In this document: one piece after another, positions 28,280-38,276 of the stretch
Layout: each line of letters begins with the position of its first letter
How positions within the stretch are numbered: position 1 is the stretch's first letter
Assembly (NCBI RefSeq): GCF_000949135.2
Contig: NZ_JTAN02000014.1
Coordinates: 62,001 to 126,000, forward strand
From: Burkholderia sp. USMB20
GTDB taxonomy: Bacteria > Pseudomonadota > Gammaproteobacteria > Burkholderiales > Burkholderiaceae
Reading direction: 5' to 3'
Length of the DNA: 64,000 nt
Notes under the pieces: generated by a model
The model's input: only the letters and a program-made list of their open reading frames with translations
Told to the model about the DNA's origin: nothing
Databases searched by the model: none
Made by a program: the position numbers and the translations under genes

Positions 28280-29500
28280 TCAGTGTGCGTCGACCGACAT
28301 GCTGCGGATGAACTTGCGCAGGAACTGCTCGCAGGCGGCGAGCTGCGCGAGCTCGACATACTCGTTCGGCTTGTGCGCCTGTTCGATGTTGCCGGGCCCG
28401 CAGACGATGCTCGGGATGCCCGCGCGCTCGAACAGGCCGGCTTCCGTGCCGTAGGCGACCTTGCGCTTGTCCTGGTCGGCCGTCAGCGCGCGCACCAGCT
28501 GCGTGATCGCCGCCTGTTCGGTCGCGTCGAGCCCGGGCGCCGCGGCGATCTTCGAGAACTCGATCGCCGCGTTCGGATGCTCGCGAAGCATCTGCGGCAG
28601 CAGCGTTTCCCGCGCATACGCTTCGATGCGCGCGAAGATCTGCTCGGGATCGAGCGTCGGCAGGTTGCGGAACTCGAAGTCGAACCGGCATTCGGCCGGG
28701 ACCGTGTTAATCGCGTTGCCGCCCTGGATCGTGCTCGTCTGCGCGGTCGTGAACGGCACGTCGTACAGCGCGTCGAACGGGCCTTCGGCGCGAAAGCGCT
28801 CGGCGATGTCGCGGATGTGGCAGATGAGGCGCGCCGCATATTCGATCGCGTTCAGGCCCTTCGGCGTCAGCGACGAGTGCGCCGCGTGGCCGCGCACGCA
28901 GCAGCGGTACGCGTTGATGCCCTTGTGCGCGATGATCGGCCGCATGCTGGTCGGCTCGCCGACGATGCAGCCGGACGGCTTCACGCCGCGCTTGACCAGG
29001 TCGGCGATCAGCAGCGGGGCGCCCGCGCAGCCGATTTCCTCGTCGTAGGACAGCGCGAAATGGATCGGCTTCGCGAGCTTCGTCGCCTGCATCTCCGGCA
29101 GCAGCGCGAGCGCCGCGCCGATGAAGCCCTTCATGTCGCACGTGCCGCGGCCGTACAGGCGGCCGTCGCGCAACTCCGGCTCGAACGGGTTGCTGTCCCA
29201 CTGCTGGCCGTCGACCGGCACGACGTCGGTGTGCCCCGACAACACGATGCCGCCGTCGGTCGAGCCGTCGTGCGCGGGCACGGTCGCGAACAGGTTGGCC
29301 CAGCCTTCGCGCGGATCGTGCGTGAGCGTCGACTGGATGCCCTTCGCGGCGAGCGCGTCGCGCACCGTTTCGATCAGGCCGAGGTTCGGCACGCGGCTCG
29401 TCGTGTCCATCGACACCAGCTGCTTGATCCAGGGCAGGCTGACGAGCGAGGCGTCGCCTTCGGTTGCGGCGGACGGCGCCGGCGCGTCGAGAGTGGACAT
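28280..29500 (-). CDS. argE: Acetylornithine deacetylase ArgE
   Basis: A 406-residue M20-family metallo-deacetylase that makes ornithine from N-acetylornithine in arginine synthesis. Metal and catalytic blocks: LSGHTDVVPVDGQQW (His and Asp), YGRGTCDMKGF (bridging Asp), YDEEIGCAGAP (catalytic Glu-Glu), CIVGEPTS and the C-terminal GPGNIEQAHKPNEYV (His). The dimerisation domain sits between about 195 and 300. ATG 29500 (MSTLDAPA) is preferred over an in-frame start 13 codons upstream. It lies 96 bp after mfd and is probably transcribed with the dehydratase gene. Confidence 0.93.
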   Translation of the reverse strand: MSTLDAPAPSAATEGDASLVSLPWIKQLVSMDTTSRVPNLGLIETVRDALAAKGIQSTLTHDPREGWANLFATVPAHDGSTDGGIVLSGHTDVVPVDGQQWDSNPFEPELRDGRLYGRGTCDMKGFIGAALALLPEMQATKLAKPIHFALSYDEEIGCAGAPLLIADLVKRGVKPSGCIVGEPTSMRPIIAHKGINAYRCCVRGHAAHSSLTPKGLNAIEYAARLICHIRDIAERFRAEGPFDALYDVPFTTAQTSTIQGGNAINTVPAECRFDFEFRNLPTLDPEQIFARIEAYARETLLPQMLREHPNAAIEFSKIAAAPGLDATEQAAITQLVRALTADQDKRKVAYGTEAGLFERAGIPSIVCGPGNIEQAHKPNEYVELAQLAACEQFLRKFIRSMSVDAH

Positions 29501-29596
29501 GGCAAAACTCCGTCTGAGGAATGGGAAAATCATACTCAAAAACGCGCCGGCCCGCCTTCGCCGGCCGCGATGCGGTGCAGCATCGCGGCCGTGCCG

Positions 29597-32500
29597 TCAG
29601 CGTGCGGCGCTCGCCGCGTCGGCGCGCGGTGCGAGCGCGCGCAGCGTTTCCTTGATCGTCGACACGCGGATCGCGAGATCGGGCGAGCGCGTCTCGATGC
29701 GCAGCTTGTCCTGGCCCGCGAGCTTGATGTGCCGGTGCTTCTGCACCATCTCGATGATCCGCATCGGATCGATCGGCGGGTTCGGCTCGAACTGCAGCCC
29801 GATCGCGGCCTCGCTCGCGTCGATCTTGACGATGCCGAGCGGCTTCGCGGCAAGCCGCAGCCGGTGCGTCTCGACGAGCGCGTGCGCCTGCGGCGGCAGC
29901 TTGCCGAAGCGGTCGATCAGCTCTTCCTGGATGCCGTCGATCGCGTCGCCGTGCTCGCAGTTCGCGAGCCGCTTGTACAGCGACAGCCGCTCCTGCACGT
30001 CCACGCAGTAGTCGGCCGGCAGGATCGCGGGCGCGTGCAGGTTGATTTCCGTCGTCGCGGCGAGCGGGGCTGTGAGGTCGGGCTCCTTGCCGTTCTTCAG
30101 CGCCTTCACGGCGTCGTTCAGCATGTCGGTATACAGCTGGAAGCCGATCTCGTGGATCTCGCCCGACTGCTTGTCGCCGAGCACCTCGCCGGTGCCGCGG
30201 ATCTCGAGGTCGTGCATCGCGAGATAGAAGCCCGAACCGAGTTCCTCCATCTGCTGGATCGCCTCGAGGCGGCGCTGCGCCTGCTTGGTCAGCGACTGCG
30301 GGTCGTGGACCAGCAGGTATGCGTACGCCTGGTGGTGCGAACGGCCGACGCGGCCGCGCAGCTGGTGCAACTGCGCGAGGCCGAACTTGTCGGCGCGGTG
30401 CATGATGATCGTGTTCGCGCTCGGCACGTCGATGCCGGTCTCGATGATCGTCGTGCACAGCAGCACGTTCGCACGCTGCGCGACGAAATCGCGCATCACG
30501 CGTTCGAGCTCGCGCTCGTGCATCTGGCCGTGCGCGATCACGATCCGCGCTTCGGGCACGAGCTCCTCGAGCATCGCCTTGCGGTTCTCGATCGTCTCGA
30601 CCTCGTTGTGCAGGAAATACACCTGGCCGCCGCGCTTCAGCTCGCGCAGCATCGCCTCGCGGATCACGCTTTCCTCCTCGCGGCGCACGAAGGTCTTGAT
30701 CGCGAGCCGCTTCTGCGGCGCGGTCGCGATCACCGAGAAGTCGCGCAAGCCCTCGAGCGCCATCCCGAGCGTGCGCGGGATCGGCGTCGCGGTCAGCGTC
30801 AGCACGTCGACTTCCGCGCGCAACGCCTTCAGCGCTTCCTTCTGGCGCACGCCGAAGCGGTGTTCCTCGTCGATGATCACGAGGCCGAGGCGCTTGAACT
30901 GCACGTCCGACGACAGCAGCTTGTGCGTGCCGATCACGATGTCGACGCTGCCTTCGTTGATCTGCGCGATCGCCGCGTTCACTTCCTTCGCGGTCTTGAA
31001 GCGCGACAGCTCGACGATGCGCACCGGCCAGTCGGCGAAGCGGTCGGCGAAGGTCTGCGTGTGCTGCTCGGCGAGCAGCGTGGTCGGCGACAGCAGCGCG
31101 ACCTGCTTGCCGCCCATCACCGCGATGAACGCGGCGCGCAGCGCGACCTCGGTCTTGCCGAAGCCGACGTCGCCGCACACGAGGCGGTCCATCGGCTTGC
31201 CGCTCGTCATGTCGCCGATCACGGCCGCGATCGCCGCGGCCTGGTCGGGCGTTTCCTCGAAGCCGAAGCTTTCCGCGAACTTCACGTAGTCGCGCGGCTC
31301 GAGCGCGAACGCGTGACCTTCGCGGGCCGCGCGGCGCGCGTACAGGTTCAGCAGCTCGGCCGCCGTATCGCGGATCTGCTGCGCGGCCTTGCGCTTCGCG
31401 CGCTCCCACTGGCCCGAACCGAGCGCGTGCAGCGGCGCGCTGTCGGGATCGGCGCCGCTGTAGCGCGAGATCACGTGCAGCTGCGCGACCGGCACGTAGA
31501 GCTTGCTGTCGCCCGCGTATTCGAGATGCAGGAACTCGGTCTCGCCTTCGCCGAGATCCATCGACACGAGGCCCATGTAGCGGCCGATGCCGTGCTGCGC
31601 ATGCACGACCGGATCGCCGACCTTCAGCTCCGACAGGTCGCGCACCATCGCGTCGACGTTGCTCGCCTGTTCCTGGCGGCGGCGCCCGGCGCGGCGGCCG
31701 AGCGCGCCGTACAGCTCGGTCTCGGTGACGATCGCGTAGCCTTCGCCCGGCACCGCGAAGCCGCTCGCGAGCGGCGCGACGCCGAGCGCGAAGGGCGCAT
31801 CGCTTTCGAGCCAGCCCGCGAAGTGGTCGTTCGACGCCGGACGCAGGCGATGCTCGGCGAGCAGTTGCAGGATCGTCTCGCGGCGGCCGGCCGATTCGAC
31901 CGTCAGCAGCACGCGCTTGCCCGACGATTCGACGAAGGTGCGCAGCGCGGCGAGCGGATCGTCCGCGTGGCGGTCGACGGTGAGCTCGGGCAAGGCCGTC
32001 GCCCAGCCGCCGGCCGGCTGCGCGGGCAGCACGACGCGCGCGAACGGCTTCGCGAACGCGAAGAAATCCTCGTCGGACAGGAACAGCCGCTGCGGCTCCA
32101 GGATCGGCCGCTCGCGGTCGTGCGCGAGGAACGCGTGACGCTGCTTCGTATCGGCCGTGAAACGGCGGATCGACGCTTCGAGGTCGCCGGCGAACACGAG
32201 GTGCGCATCCTGCGGCAGGTAGTGAAACAGCGTGGCCGTCTCGTCGAAGAACAGCGGCAGGTAGTACTCGATGCCGGCCGACGGCACGCCGTTGCCGATG
32301 TCCTTGTAGATCGGCGCGCGGCTCGGGTCGCCTTCGAAGGTCTCGCGCCAGCGGCTGCGGAAGGCCGTGCGCGCCGCTTCGTCGAACGGAAACTCGCGGC
32401 CCGGCAAGAGGCGCACGTCGCGCACCGGATAGAGGCTGCGCTGCGTATCGGGATCGAACGCGCGGATCGAGTCGACCTGGTCGTCGAACAGGTCGATCCG

Positions 32501-33067
32501 GTACGGCAGCGGCGAGCCCATCGGGTACAGGTCGATCAGCGAGCCGCGCACGCAGTATTCGCCGGGCCGCACGACCTGGCTCACGTGCTCGTAGCCGGCC
32601 AGCGTGAGCTGCGCCTTCAGCTTCGCCTCGTCGAGCCGCTCGCCCTGCGCGAACGCGAACGTGTACGCGGCCATGAACGACGCGGGCGGCATCCGGTACA
32701 GCGCGGTGGTCGCGGGCACCAGCAGGATGTCGCAGCGGCCCTCGCCGAGGTCGTGCAGCGTCGCGAGCCGCTCTGAGACGAGATCCTGGTGCGGCGAGAA
32801 CGTGTCGTACGGCAGCGTTTCCCAGTCCGGCAGCAGGCGCACGCGCGCCTCCGGCGAGAAGTAGCGGAGTTCCTGCGACAGCCGCTGCGCGTCGACCGCG
32901 TTCGCGCAGATCACCGCAAGGAGCGGGACCGCGTCGCGGTTGTCGGCGAGATAGCGGGCGATGGCGAGTGCGTCGGCGGAGCCGTGCGCGCCGTCGAAGG
33001 CGAACCGCTGGCCCGGCTTGACGCGGGCGACGGGCGAGGCGAACGGGGTGGAAGCGTTGTCTGGCAT
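29597..33067 (-). CDS. mfd: Transcription-repair coupling factor Mfd
   Basis: A 1156-residue DNA translocase that removes stalled RNA polymerase and recruits UvrA. The UvrB-like N-terminal module (GARRAG-type region at residues about 20-350) is followed by the RNA-polymerase-interacting domain ([18 protein letters not shown]), the RecG-like helicase with Walker [16 protein letters not shown] and Walker [11 protein letters not shown], motif [16 protein letters not shown], the TRG motif region [18 protein letters not shown] and the C-terminal UvrA-masking domain. Length is typical. ATG 33067 is chosen over an in-frame GTG 8 codons upstream. It is divergent from ispD. Confidence 0.97.
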   Translation of the reverse strand: MPDNASTPFASPVARVKPGQRFAFDGAHGSADALAIARYLADNRDAVPLLAVICANAVDAQRLSQELRYFSPEARVRLLPDWETLPYDTFSPHQDLVSERLATLHDLGEGRCDILLVPATTALYRMPPASFMAAYTFAFAQGERLDEAKLKAQLTLAGYEHVSQVVRPGEYCVRGSLIDLYPMGSPLPYRIDLFDDQVDSIRAFDPDTQRSLYPVRDVRLLPGREFPFDEAARTAFRSRWRETFEGDPSRAPIYKDIGNGVPSAGIEYYLPLFFDETATLFHYLPQDAHLVFAGDLEASIRRFTADTKQRHAFLAHDRERPILEPQRLFLSDEDFFAFAKPFARVVLPAQPAGGWATALPELTVDRHADDPLAALRTFVESSGKRVLLTVESAGRRETILQLLAEHRLRPASNDHFAGWLESDAPFALGVAPLASGFAVPGEGYAIVTETELYGALGRRAGRRRQEQASNVDAMVRDLSELKVGDPVVHAQHGIGRYMGLVSMDLGEGETEFLHLEYAGDSKLYVPVAQLHVISRYSGADPDSAPLHALGSGQWERAKRKAAQQIRDTAAELLNLYARRAAREGHAFALEPRDYVKFAESFGFEETPDQAAAIAAVIGDMTSGKPMDRLVCGDVGFGKTEVALRAAFIAVMGGKQVALLSPTTLLAEQHTQTFADRFADWPVRIVELSRFKTAKEVNAAIAQINEGSVDIVIGTHKLLSSDVQFKRLGLVIIDEEHRFGVRQKEALKALRAEVDVLTLTATPIPRTLGMALEGLRDFSVIATAPQKRLAIKTFVRREEESVIREAMLRELKRGGQVYFLHNEVETIENRKAMLEELVPEARIVIAHGQMHERELERVMRDFVAQRANVLLCTTIIETGIDVPSANTIIMHRADKFGLAQLHQLRGRVGRSHHQAYAYLLVHDPQSLTKQAQRRLEAIQQMEELGSGFYLAMHDLEIRGTGEVLGDKQSGEIHEIGFQLYTDMLNDAVKALKNGKEPDLTAPLAATTEINLHAPAILPADYCVDVQERLSLYKRLANCEHGDAIDGIQEELIDRFGKLPPQAHALVETHRLRLAAKPLGIVKIDASEAAIGLQFEPNPPIDPMRIIEMVQKHRHIKLAGQDKLRIETRSPDLAIRVSTIKETLRALAPRADAASAAR

Positions 33068-33175
33068 AGGGACGGCAGGGGTGGCGGGCACGGGCGCGAC
33101 GCGGCGCGCCGGTCGAGACGAAAGACCTATTATAAAATCCGCTTCTCGATTTCATCTTTCCGGCGTTTCCCCTTC
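33068..33175. promoter_or_regulatory. Divergent promoter region mfd / ispD
   Basis: The only A/T-rich stretch in this GC-rich gap is 33126-33138. It reads TATAAT on the minus strand (33134-33129), a perfect -10 for mfd, and TATTAT/TATAAA on the plus strand, usable for ispD. Matching -35 boxes are weak. Confidence 0.45.
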
Positions 33176-33886
33176 GTGACTCCCCGACTTTTCGCCCTGA
33201 TTCCTTGCGCCGGCACGGGCAGCCGTTCCGGTTCGGCCGTGCCGAAGCAATACCGCACGCTGGCCGGCCGCGCGCTCCTGCATTACACGCTCGCCGCGTT
33301 CGACGCGTGCAGCGAATTCGCGCAGACGCTCGTCGTCCTCGCGCCCGACGACACGCACTTCGATGCGCGCCGCTTCGCGGGCCTGCGCTTCGCGGTGCGC
33401 CGCTGCGGCGGCGGCTCGCGGCAGGCGTCGGTGCTCAACGGGCTGCTCGAGCTGGCCGAATTCGGCGCGACCGAGCAGGACTGGGTGCTCGTGCACGACG
33501 CCGCGCGCCCCGGCATCACGCCCGAACTGATCCGCACGCTGGTCGCGACGCTGAAGGACGACCCGGTCGGCGGCATCGTCGCGCTGCCGGTGGCCGATAC
33601 GCTCAAGCGCGTGCCGGCCGGCGGCGACGCGATCGCGCGCACCGAGTCGCGCGACGCGCTGTGGCAGGCGCAGACGCCGCAGATGTTCCGCATCGGCATG
33701 CTGCGCGACGCGATCCTGCGCGCGCAGCGCGAAGGGCACGACCTGACCGACGAGGCCAGCGCGATCGAATGGGCCGGCCATACGCCGCGCGTCGTGCAGG
33801 GCAGCCTGCGCAACTTCAAGGTCACGTACCCGGAAGATTTCGCGCTCGCGGAAGCGATCCTCGCGCGCCCCGCGAACGCTTCCTGA
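33176..33886 (+). CDS. ispD: 2-C-methyl-D-erythritol 4-phosphate cytidylyltransferase IspD
   Basis: A 236-residue nucleotidyltransferase of the MEP isoprenoid pathway, joining MEP with CTP. The CTP-binding start is [19 protein letters not shown] with the conserved Arg and Lys, followed by the acidic block [12 protein letters not shown] and [12 protein letters not shown]. The GTG at 33176 is placed so the protein begins directly at the first strand (TPRLFALIP). The stop is 29 bp before ispF, the usual ispDF pair. Confidence 0.95.
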   Translation: MTPRLFALIPCAGTGSRSGSAVPKQYRTLAGRALLHYTLAAFDACSEFAQTLVVLAPDDTHFDARRFAGLRFAVRRCGGGSRQASVLNGLLELAEFGATEQDWVLVHDAARPGITPELIRTLVATLKDDPVGGIVALPVADTLKRVPAGGDAIARTESRDALWQAQTPQMFRIGMLRDAILRAQREGHDLTDEASAIEWAGHTPRVVQGSLRNFKVTYPEDFALAEAILARPANAS

Positions 33887-33915
33887 CTTTCACCTCATCT
33901 CAAACCGGATTACGC

Positions 33916-34401
33916 ATGGACTTCAGAATCGGACAAGGCTACGACGTGCACCAGCTCGTCCCGGGGCGCCCCCTCATCATCGGCGGCGTGACGATTCCGT
34001 ACGAGCGCGGCCTGCTCGGCCACTCGGACGCGGACGTGCTGCTGCACGCGATCACCGACGCGCTGTTCGGCGCGGCGGCGCTCGGCGACATCGGCCGCCA
34101 TTTCTCCGACACCGACGCGGCGTTCAAGGGCGCGGACAGCCGCGTGCTGCTGCGCGAATGCGTCGCCCGCGTGAAGGCGGCCGGCTTCACGATCCAGAAC
34201 GTCGACAGCACGGTGATCGCGCAGGCGCCGAAGCTCGCACCGCACATCGACGGGATGCGCGCGAACCTCGCGGCCGATCTCGGCCTGCCGCTCGAGCGCG
34301 TGAACGTGAAGGCGAAGACCAACGAGAAGCTCGGCTACCTCGGCCGCGGCGAGGGCATCGAGGCGCAGGCCGCCGCGCTGCTGGTGAAGCAGGGCGCGTG
34401 A
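33916..34401 (+). CDS. ispF: 2-C-methyl-D-erythritol 2,4-cyclodiphosphate synthase IspF
   Basis: A 161-residue MEP-pathway enzyme. Asp10 and His12 (GYDVHQL) with His42 or so ([18 protein letters not shown]) form the zinc site; [10 protein letters not shown] and [20 protein letters not shown] are the CDP-binding and C-terminal blocks. It converts CDP-ME 2-phosphate to MEcPP with release of CMP. It forms one transcript with ispD and ends at a hairpin terminator. Confidence 0.97.
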   Translation: MDFRIGQGYDVHQLVPGRPLIIGGVTIPYERGLLGHSDADVLLHAITDALFGAAALGDIGRHFSDTDAAFKGADSRVLLRECVARVKAAGFTIQNVDSTVIAQAPKLAPHIDGMRANLAADLGLPLERVNVKAKTNEKLGYLGRGEGIEAQAAALLVKQGA

Positions 34402-34449
34402 GCGCCTGACGCCGGTCCGAAGCGGCGCGCAGGTTGCGCCGCCGGAATG

Positions 34450-34478
34450 AAAAATGCCACGCGCTTGCGTGGCATTTT
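34450..34478. terminator. Bidirectional terminator between ispF and ahpD
   Basis: AAAATGCCACGC (34451-34462) pairs perfectly with GCGTGGCATTTT (34467-34478) over GCTT. The A and T arms let it work for both converging transcripts. Confidence 0.9.
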
Positions 34479-34539
34479 CGTTTTGCGGCGCGATCCGGCG
34501 CGCTTGGCCGCCGTATCGCGCTGCCGTTCGCGCCGCCGC

Positions 34540-35067
34540 TTATTCGCCTTCGGCGGCGATCACCTGCGCGGCGGCGTTGATCACCGACGCGATGCGGCCG
34601 ACGTCGCGCAGCTGCGTCGTCGTCATGCCTTGCTCGTTCTTCAGCAGCGCGTAGTGCGACTTCACGCAGAAGTGGCATTTGCCGACGATCGACGCGGCGA
34701 GCGCGTACATCTCGAAGCGGCGCTTGTCGACGCCGCCGTGCGACGCATACGCGCCCATCCGCAGCTCGGCGCGCTGCGTCTTCAGGTCGGCATCGTCGGC
34801 CATCTCGACATACGGATACCAGGTGTTGTTCATCCCCATCAGCGCGGCCGCCGTCAGCACGGCGTTCGTCTCTTCGGGCGACAGCACGCCGGCTTCGCGG
34901 ATCGTCTTCACGAGCACGGTGCTCTTCGCCGCGACCGCCGCCGCCAGCGCGACGCCGACTGCATCGGTGCCTTCGAGCGACGAGCGCGAGATCGTGCCGT
35001 CGAGGTTCAGGCGAATGTCCTTCGCGTAGTCGGGGATACGTGCCTTAATCGAATCGATGAATTCCAT
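34540..35067 (-). CDS. ahpD: Alkyl hydroperoxidase AhpD
   Basis: A 175-residue helical disulfide reductase. Cys131, Cys134 and His138 (GKCHFCVKSH) match the CxxC-x3-H proton-relay site of mycobacterial AhpD. AhpD links AhpC to lipoylated dihydrolipoamide succinyltransferase and NADH, replacing AhpF, which is absent here. It is encoded 76 bp downstream of ahpC with a hairpin in between that should reduce its expression relative to ahpC. Confidence 0.96.
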   Translation of the reverse strand: MEFIDSIKARIPDYAKDIRLNLDGTISRSSLEGTDAVGVALAAAVAAKSTVLVKTIREAGVLSPEETNAVLTAAALMGMNNTWYPYVEMADDADLKTQRAELRMGAYASHGGVDKRRFEMYALAASIVGKCHFCVKSHYALLKNEQGMTTTQLRDVGRIASVINAAAQVIAAEGE

Positions 35068-35092
35068 TGATATCTCCTATGGGTTGGCCGTT

Positions 35093-35128
35093 AAAAAAGC
35101 CCGCAGGCAGGACGTGCGCCGCGGGCTT
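35093..35128 (-). terminator. Intercistronic terminator/attenuator between ahpC and ahpD
   Basis: On the minus strand AAGCCCGC ... GCGGGCTT forms a stem followed by a T-run (six A's on plus at 35094-35099). It lies before ahpD, so partial read-through would set the ahpC:ahpD ratio. Confidence 0.7.
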
Positions 35129-35143
35129 CGTGCATCGATGCGC

Positions 35144-35692
35144 TTACAGCGTTGCGCCGCCGACTGCACGGTTGCACGGGCACAGTTCGTCCGTTTGCAG
35201 GCCGTCCAGAATGCGCAGGACTTCTTCCGGGCTACGGCCGACGTTCAGGTTGTTCACCGAAACGTGCTGGATCGTGTTGTCCGGATCGACGATGAACGTT
35301 GCACGCAGGGCCACGCCGGCTTCCTTGTCGCGCACGCCGAGCTGGTCGATCAGCTCGCCCTTGACGTCGCCGAACGAGTAGTGGTTCAGCTTGTCGAGGT
35401 CCTTGTGCTCACGGCGCCATGCGAGCTTCACGAATTCGTTGTCCGAGCTGCCGCCGAGCAGGACGGCGTCGCGCTCTTCGAACTGCTTCGTCAGCTTCGC
35501 GAACTCGACGATTTCCGTCGGGCACACGAACGTGAAATCCTTCGGATAGAAGTAGATGATCTTCCACTTGCCCGGGAACGACGCTTCGGTGACGGTCTCG
35601 AACGCCGACTGGCCGTTTTCCTCGTGATTGTTGAAGCCCGGCTTCGCGGCTACGACGGTGAATGCTTCGAGTTTATCGCCCACGGTTTTCAT
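35144..35692 (-). CDS. ahpC: Alkyl hydroperoxide reductase AhpC (peroxiredoxin)
   Basis: A 182-residue 2-Cys peroxiredoxin that reduces H2O2, organic peroxides and peroxynitrite. The peroxidatic Cys57 lies in FTFVCPTE; Cys171 and Cys173 near the C terminus (ELCPCNRAVGG) give the three-cysteine arrangement of AhpC proteins that work with AhpD. A sigma70-like promoter lies about 85-110 bp upstream. It is the first gene of the ahpCD unit. Confidence 0.97.
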   Translation of the reverse strand: MKTVGDKLEAFTVVAAKPGFNNHEENGQSAFETVTEASFPGKWKIIYFYPKDFTFVCPTEIVEFAKLTKQFEERDAVLLGGSSDNEFVKLAWRREHKDLDKLNHYSFGDVKGELIDQLGVRDKEAGVALRATFIVDPDNTIQHVSVNNLNVGRSPEEVLRILDGLQTDELCPCNRAVGGATL

Positions 35693-35774
35693 GCGGATAC
35701 TCCTGTATGAGTTGGGAAGAAGACTGAGTCAAGCTACCTCGGTGCTGCAACGTTGATGTGACAGCATGGGCACG

Positions 35775-35803
35775 ACTATAACACTATTAATAAGTCGCTT
35801 CAA
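35775..35803 (-). promoter_or_regulatory. ahpC: ahpC promoter
   Basis: Read on the minus strand: TTGAAG (35803-35798), exactly 17 bp, TATAGT (35780-35775), in an A/T-rich island. ATAG/CTAT half-sites occur at 35776, 35784, 35803 and 35826; these resemble OxyR contact tetramers but their spacing is not the regular 10-bp phase, so OxyR control is only suggested. Confidence 0.6.
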
Positions 35804-35881
35804 TAGTTTTTGACTAACGACCCCCATAGTTTTTTTCAACCGCGCCGATAGTGTGACGCGCAAGAAGCGTGCGCGAACGCG

Positions 35882-37243
35882 TCACGCCGTCGCACGCGCC
35901 TTGCCGGCGCCGGGGAATTCGAGCGTGACTTCGAGGCCCGCTTCGGGGCTGCGGTTGCGCAGGCGCAGCGCGCCGCGATAGCGGCCGACGAGGCGCAGCA
36001 CGATCGCCATGCCGAGCCCCGTGCCGTCCGCCTTGGTGCGCGCCGTGTCGACGCGATAGAACGGCCGCATCACGAGCGGCAGCTGATCCTCGGGGATGCC
36101 GGGGCCCTCGTCGCTCACCGACAGCTCGACGCGCGCGTGCGTCACGCGCGTCTCGAGCGTGATGCGCGACACGCCGTCGTCGCGGCTCTGGCCGTATTTG
36201 CGCGCGTTCTCGACGAGGTTGCCGATCACGCGGCGCATGTCGGTTTCGTCGGCTTCGATCACGGCGGTCGGCGCGAGCCGCGTGCGGATTTCGACACCAT
36301 CCTCGCCCGACACGCGCGCGGCGACTTCGTGCGCGATCGACGACAGGTCGACCGGCTCCGGCTTGCGCTGGGTCGGACGCGCGTAGTCGATGAAGGCCGC
36401 GATGATGCGGTCCATCTGCTCGATGTCGTCGACCATCGCGTCCTTGGTCGCCTGGTCGGACGGGCTCATCTCGGTCTCGAGCCGCAGCCGCGCGAGCGGC
36501 GTGCGCAGGTCGTGCGAGATGCCCGCGAGCATCAGCGCGCGGTCGGCCTCGAGCTGTTCGAGGTCGCGCACCATCTGGTTGAAGCTGCGGTTGGTGTCGG
36601 CCGCGACGCCCATCCCGCGCTCGGGCAGCAGCTCGGGCGTCTGGCCCGAGCCGATCTGCCGCGCGGCGAGCGCGAGCCGCGAGAACGGCCGGTTCACGAG
36701 GCTCGTGATGAACGCGGAGCCGAACAGCGACAGCGCGAGCGCGAACAGGCCCCAGCCGGCCCACTGCAGGCCCGTGACGCTATCGAGCTGGTCGCGGTCG
36801 AGCGCGACCCAGTAATCGTCGTCGTCGATCTTGAAGCTGATCCACACGCCGGGGATGTCGTTGACCGACTGCGCGATCACGGTATCGTCGCCGAGCCGGC
36901 TGCGGATGTCGTGTTCGATCAGGCGGTTCAGCGATTCGTCGGGCTGCAGCTTGAACTTGTCGGTCTTTTCGCGCGGGTACACGCGCACGCCCTCGTTGCT
37001 CTCGAGATCCTGCAGCAGCGCGCGCCGCAGATCGGGATCGGAATAGAGCAGGGCGGTGCGCGTGAGCTTCACGATCGCGACGAGCTGGAGCGCGACGCGC
37101 TGCGCGCGCGGCTCGCGCTCGATCACGCGAAAGCTCTGGAACCACGCGGCGAGACTGACCGAGATCAGCAGCGCGATCAGCAGGAAGGTGCGCCAGAACA
37201 GCCCGCCGAACGCGAGCTGCAGGAGGCGCCGGTCGATACGCAT
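35882..37243 (-). CDS. envZ: Two-component sensor kinase EnvZ-like
   Basis: A 453-residue inner-membrane histidine kinase. TM1 is at about residues 18-36 and TM2 at about 160-182, with a periplasmic sensor between. HAMP spans about 183-235 (NRPFSRLALAARQIGSG). The phosphorylated His244 lies in LAGISHDLRTPLARL, followed by the ATPase domain with NLVENARKYG (N box), SVSDEGPGIPEDQ (G1) and TGLGMAIVLRLV (G2). It pairs with the OmpR-type regulator gene 40 bp upstream. In related organisms the pair responds to osmotic or envelope conditions; the signal here is not evident. Confidence 0.93.
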   Translation of the reverse strand: MRIDRRLLQLAFGGLFWRTFLLIALLISVSLAAWFQSFRVIEREPRAQRVALQLVAIVKLTRTALLYSDPDLRRALLQDLESNEGVRVYPREKTDKFKLQPDESLNRLIEHDIRSRLGDDTVIAQSVNDIPGVWISFKIDDDDYWVALDRDQLDSVTGLQWAGWGLFALALSLFGSAFITSLVNRPFSRLALAARQIGSGQTPELLPERGMGVAADTNRSFNQMVRDLEQLEADRALMLAGISHDLRTPLARLRLETEMSPSDQATKDAMVDDIEQMDRIIAAFIDYARPTQRKPEPVDLSSIAHEVAARVSGEDGVEIRTRLAPTAVIEADETDMRRVIGNLVENARKYGQSRDDGVSRITLETRVTHARVELSVSDEGPGIPEDQLPLVMRPFYRVDTARTKADGTGLGMAIVLRLVGRYRGALRLRNRSPEAGLEVTLEFPGAGKARATA

Positions 37244-37283
37244 GGGACGGGCCGTGGACGGGCGAAACCGGAAAGAGAAAAGA

Positions 37284-38009
37284 TCAGGCGGCGCCGTCCG
37301 GAATGAACACGTAGCCGAGGCCCCAGACGGTCTGGATGAAACGCGGGCTGCCCGGATCCGGTTCGATCAGCTTGCGCAGGCGCGAGATCTGCACGTCGAG
37401 GCTGCGGTCGAACACTTCGTATTCACGGCCGCGCGCGAGCTCCATCAGCTTTTCGCGCGACAGCGGCTGGCGCGGGTGGCGCGCGAACACCTTCAGCACC
37501 GAGAATTCGCCGGTCGTCAGCGGAATTTCCTGGCCCGACTTCGTCAGCGTGCGCGTCGCGAGGTTCAGCGAGAACTCGCCGAACTCGAACACCTCGGTGG
37601 TTTCCGACGGCGCGCCCGGCAGTTCGGCCGGCGCCTGGCGGCGCAGCACCGCATGAATGCGCGCGACGAGTTCGCGCGGGTTGAACGGCTTCGGCAGGTA
37701 GTCGTCGGCGCCCATCTCGAGGCCGACGATGCGGTCGACGTCCTCGCCCTTCGCGGTGAGCATGATGATCGGCGTGCGGTCGTTGCTGCCGCGCAGGCGG
37801 CGGCAGATCGACAGGCCGTCTTCACCCGGCAGCATCAGGTCGAGCACCAGCAGGTCGAAGCGCTCGCGCACCCAGAGCTTGTTCATCGCGGTCGCGTTCT
37901 CCGCGACGTACACGTTGAAACCCTGCTCGCCGAGATAGCGGCGCAGCAGATCGCGCAGGCGCGGGTCGTCGTCGACGACGAGAATCTTGGAGGGGTTTTT
38001 CGTTTCCAT
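37284..38009 (-). CDS. ompR: OmpR-type response regulator
   Basis: A 241-residue regulator. In the receiver domain (residues 8-122), Asp57 (LLVLDLMLPG) is the phosphoacceptor, with acidic Asp13-15 and MLTAKGEDVD. The winged-helix DNA-binding domain spans about 140-236 (LTTGEFSVLKVFARHPRQPL, SLDVQISRLRKLIEPDPGSP). ATG 38009 (METKNPSK) is preferred over one three codons upstream. The 267 bp before the next gene contain A/T-rich stretches (CGTTACAAAATTTACCCG around 38069) suited to promoters but no clear box pair. Confidence 0.95.
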   Translation of the reverse strand: METKNPSKILVVDDDPRLRDLLRRYLGEQGFNVYVAENATAMNKLWVRERFDLLVLDLMLPGEDGLSICRRLRGSNDRTPIIMLTAKGEDVDRIVGLEMGADDYLPKPFNPRELVARIHAVLRRQAPAELPGAPSETTEVFEFGEFSLNLATRTLTKSGQEIPLTTGEFSVLKVFARHPRQPLSREKLMELARGREYEVFDRSLDVQISRLRKLIEPDPGSPRFIQTVWGLGYVFIPDGAA

Positions 38010-38276
38010 GAGCGGCATCTTATCGCGAATGGGAAATCACGCACGGTCGCGTATTTTCGCGCGTTACAGTCCGTTACAAAATTTACCCGTAGTGTCGCGC
38101 GGAGTAAAGGCAGGCTATAGAGATTCCTTTACTCGAAGCTGAAATTCGGTAGATACTCCCCTGCACTCCATCTTTCATCTTTGTACACCCGAATTCCGCA
38201 GGGTTTTTCAAGTACCAGAGGTAACCGGTTGCCGCGTGACGAAGGGAACAAATCGACCAAAGAAGCGAGGACGGTC

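Noticed and set aside
27203-32776. A 1857-codon open frame on the plus strand opposite the dehydratase, argE and mfd genes, and a 1482-codon minus frame (28707-33155) overlapping argE and mfd
   Set aside because: Composition is dominated by Arg/Ala/His/Val repeats from reading GC-rich codons in the wrong frame, there is no domain, and recognised proteins fill the other frames.
35776-35829. OxyR operator upstream of ahpC
   Set aside because: ATAG/CTAT tetramers are present but lack the regular spacing of an OxyR site, so only the promoter is reported.
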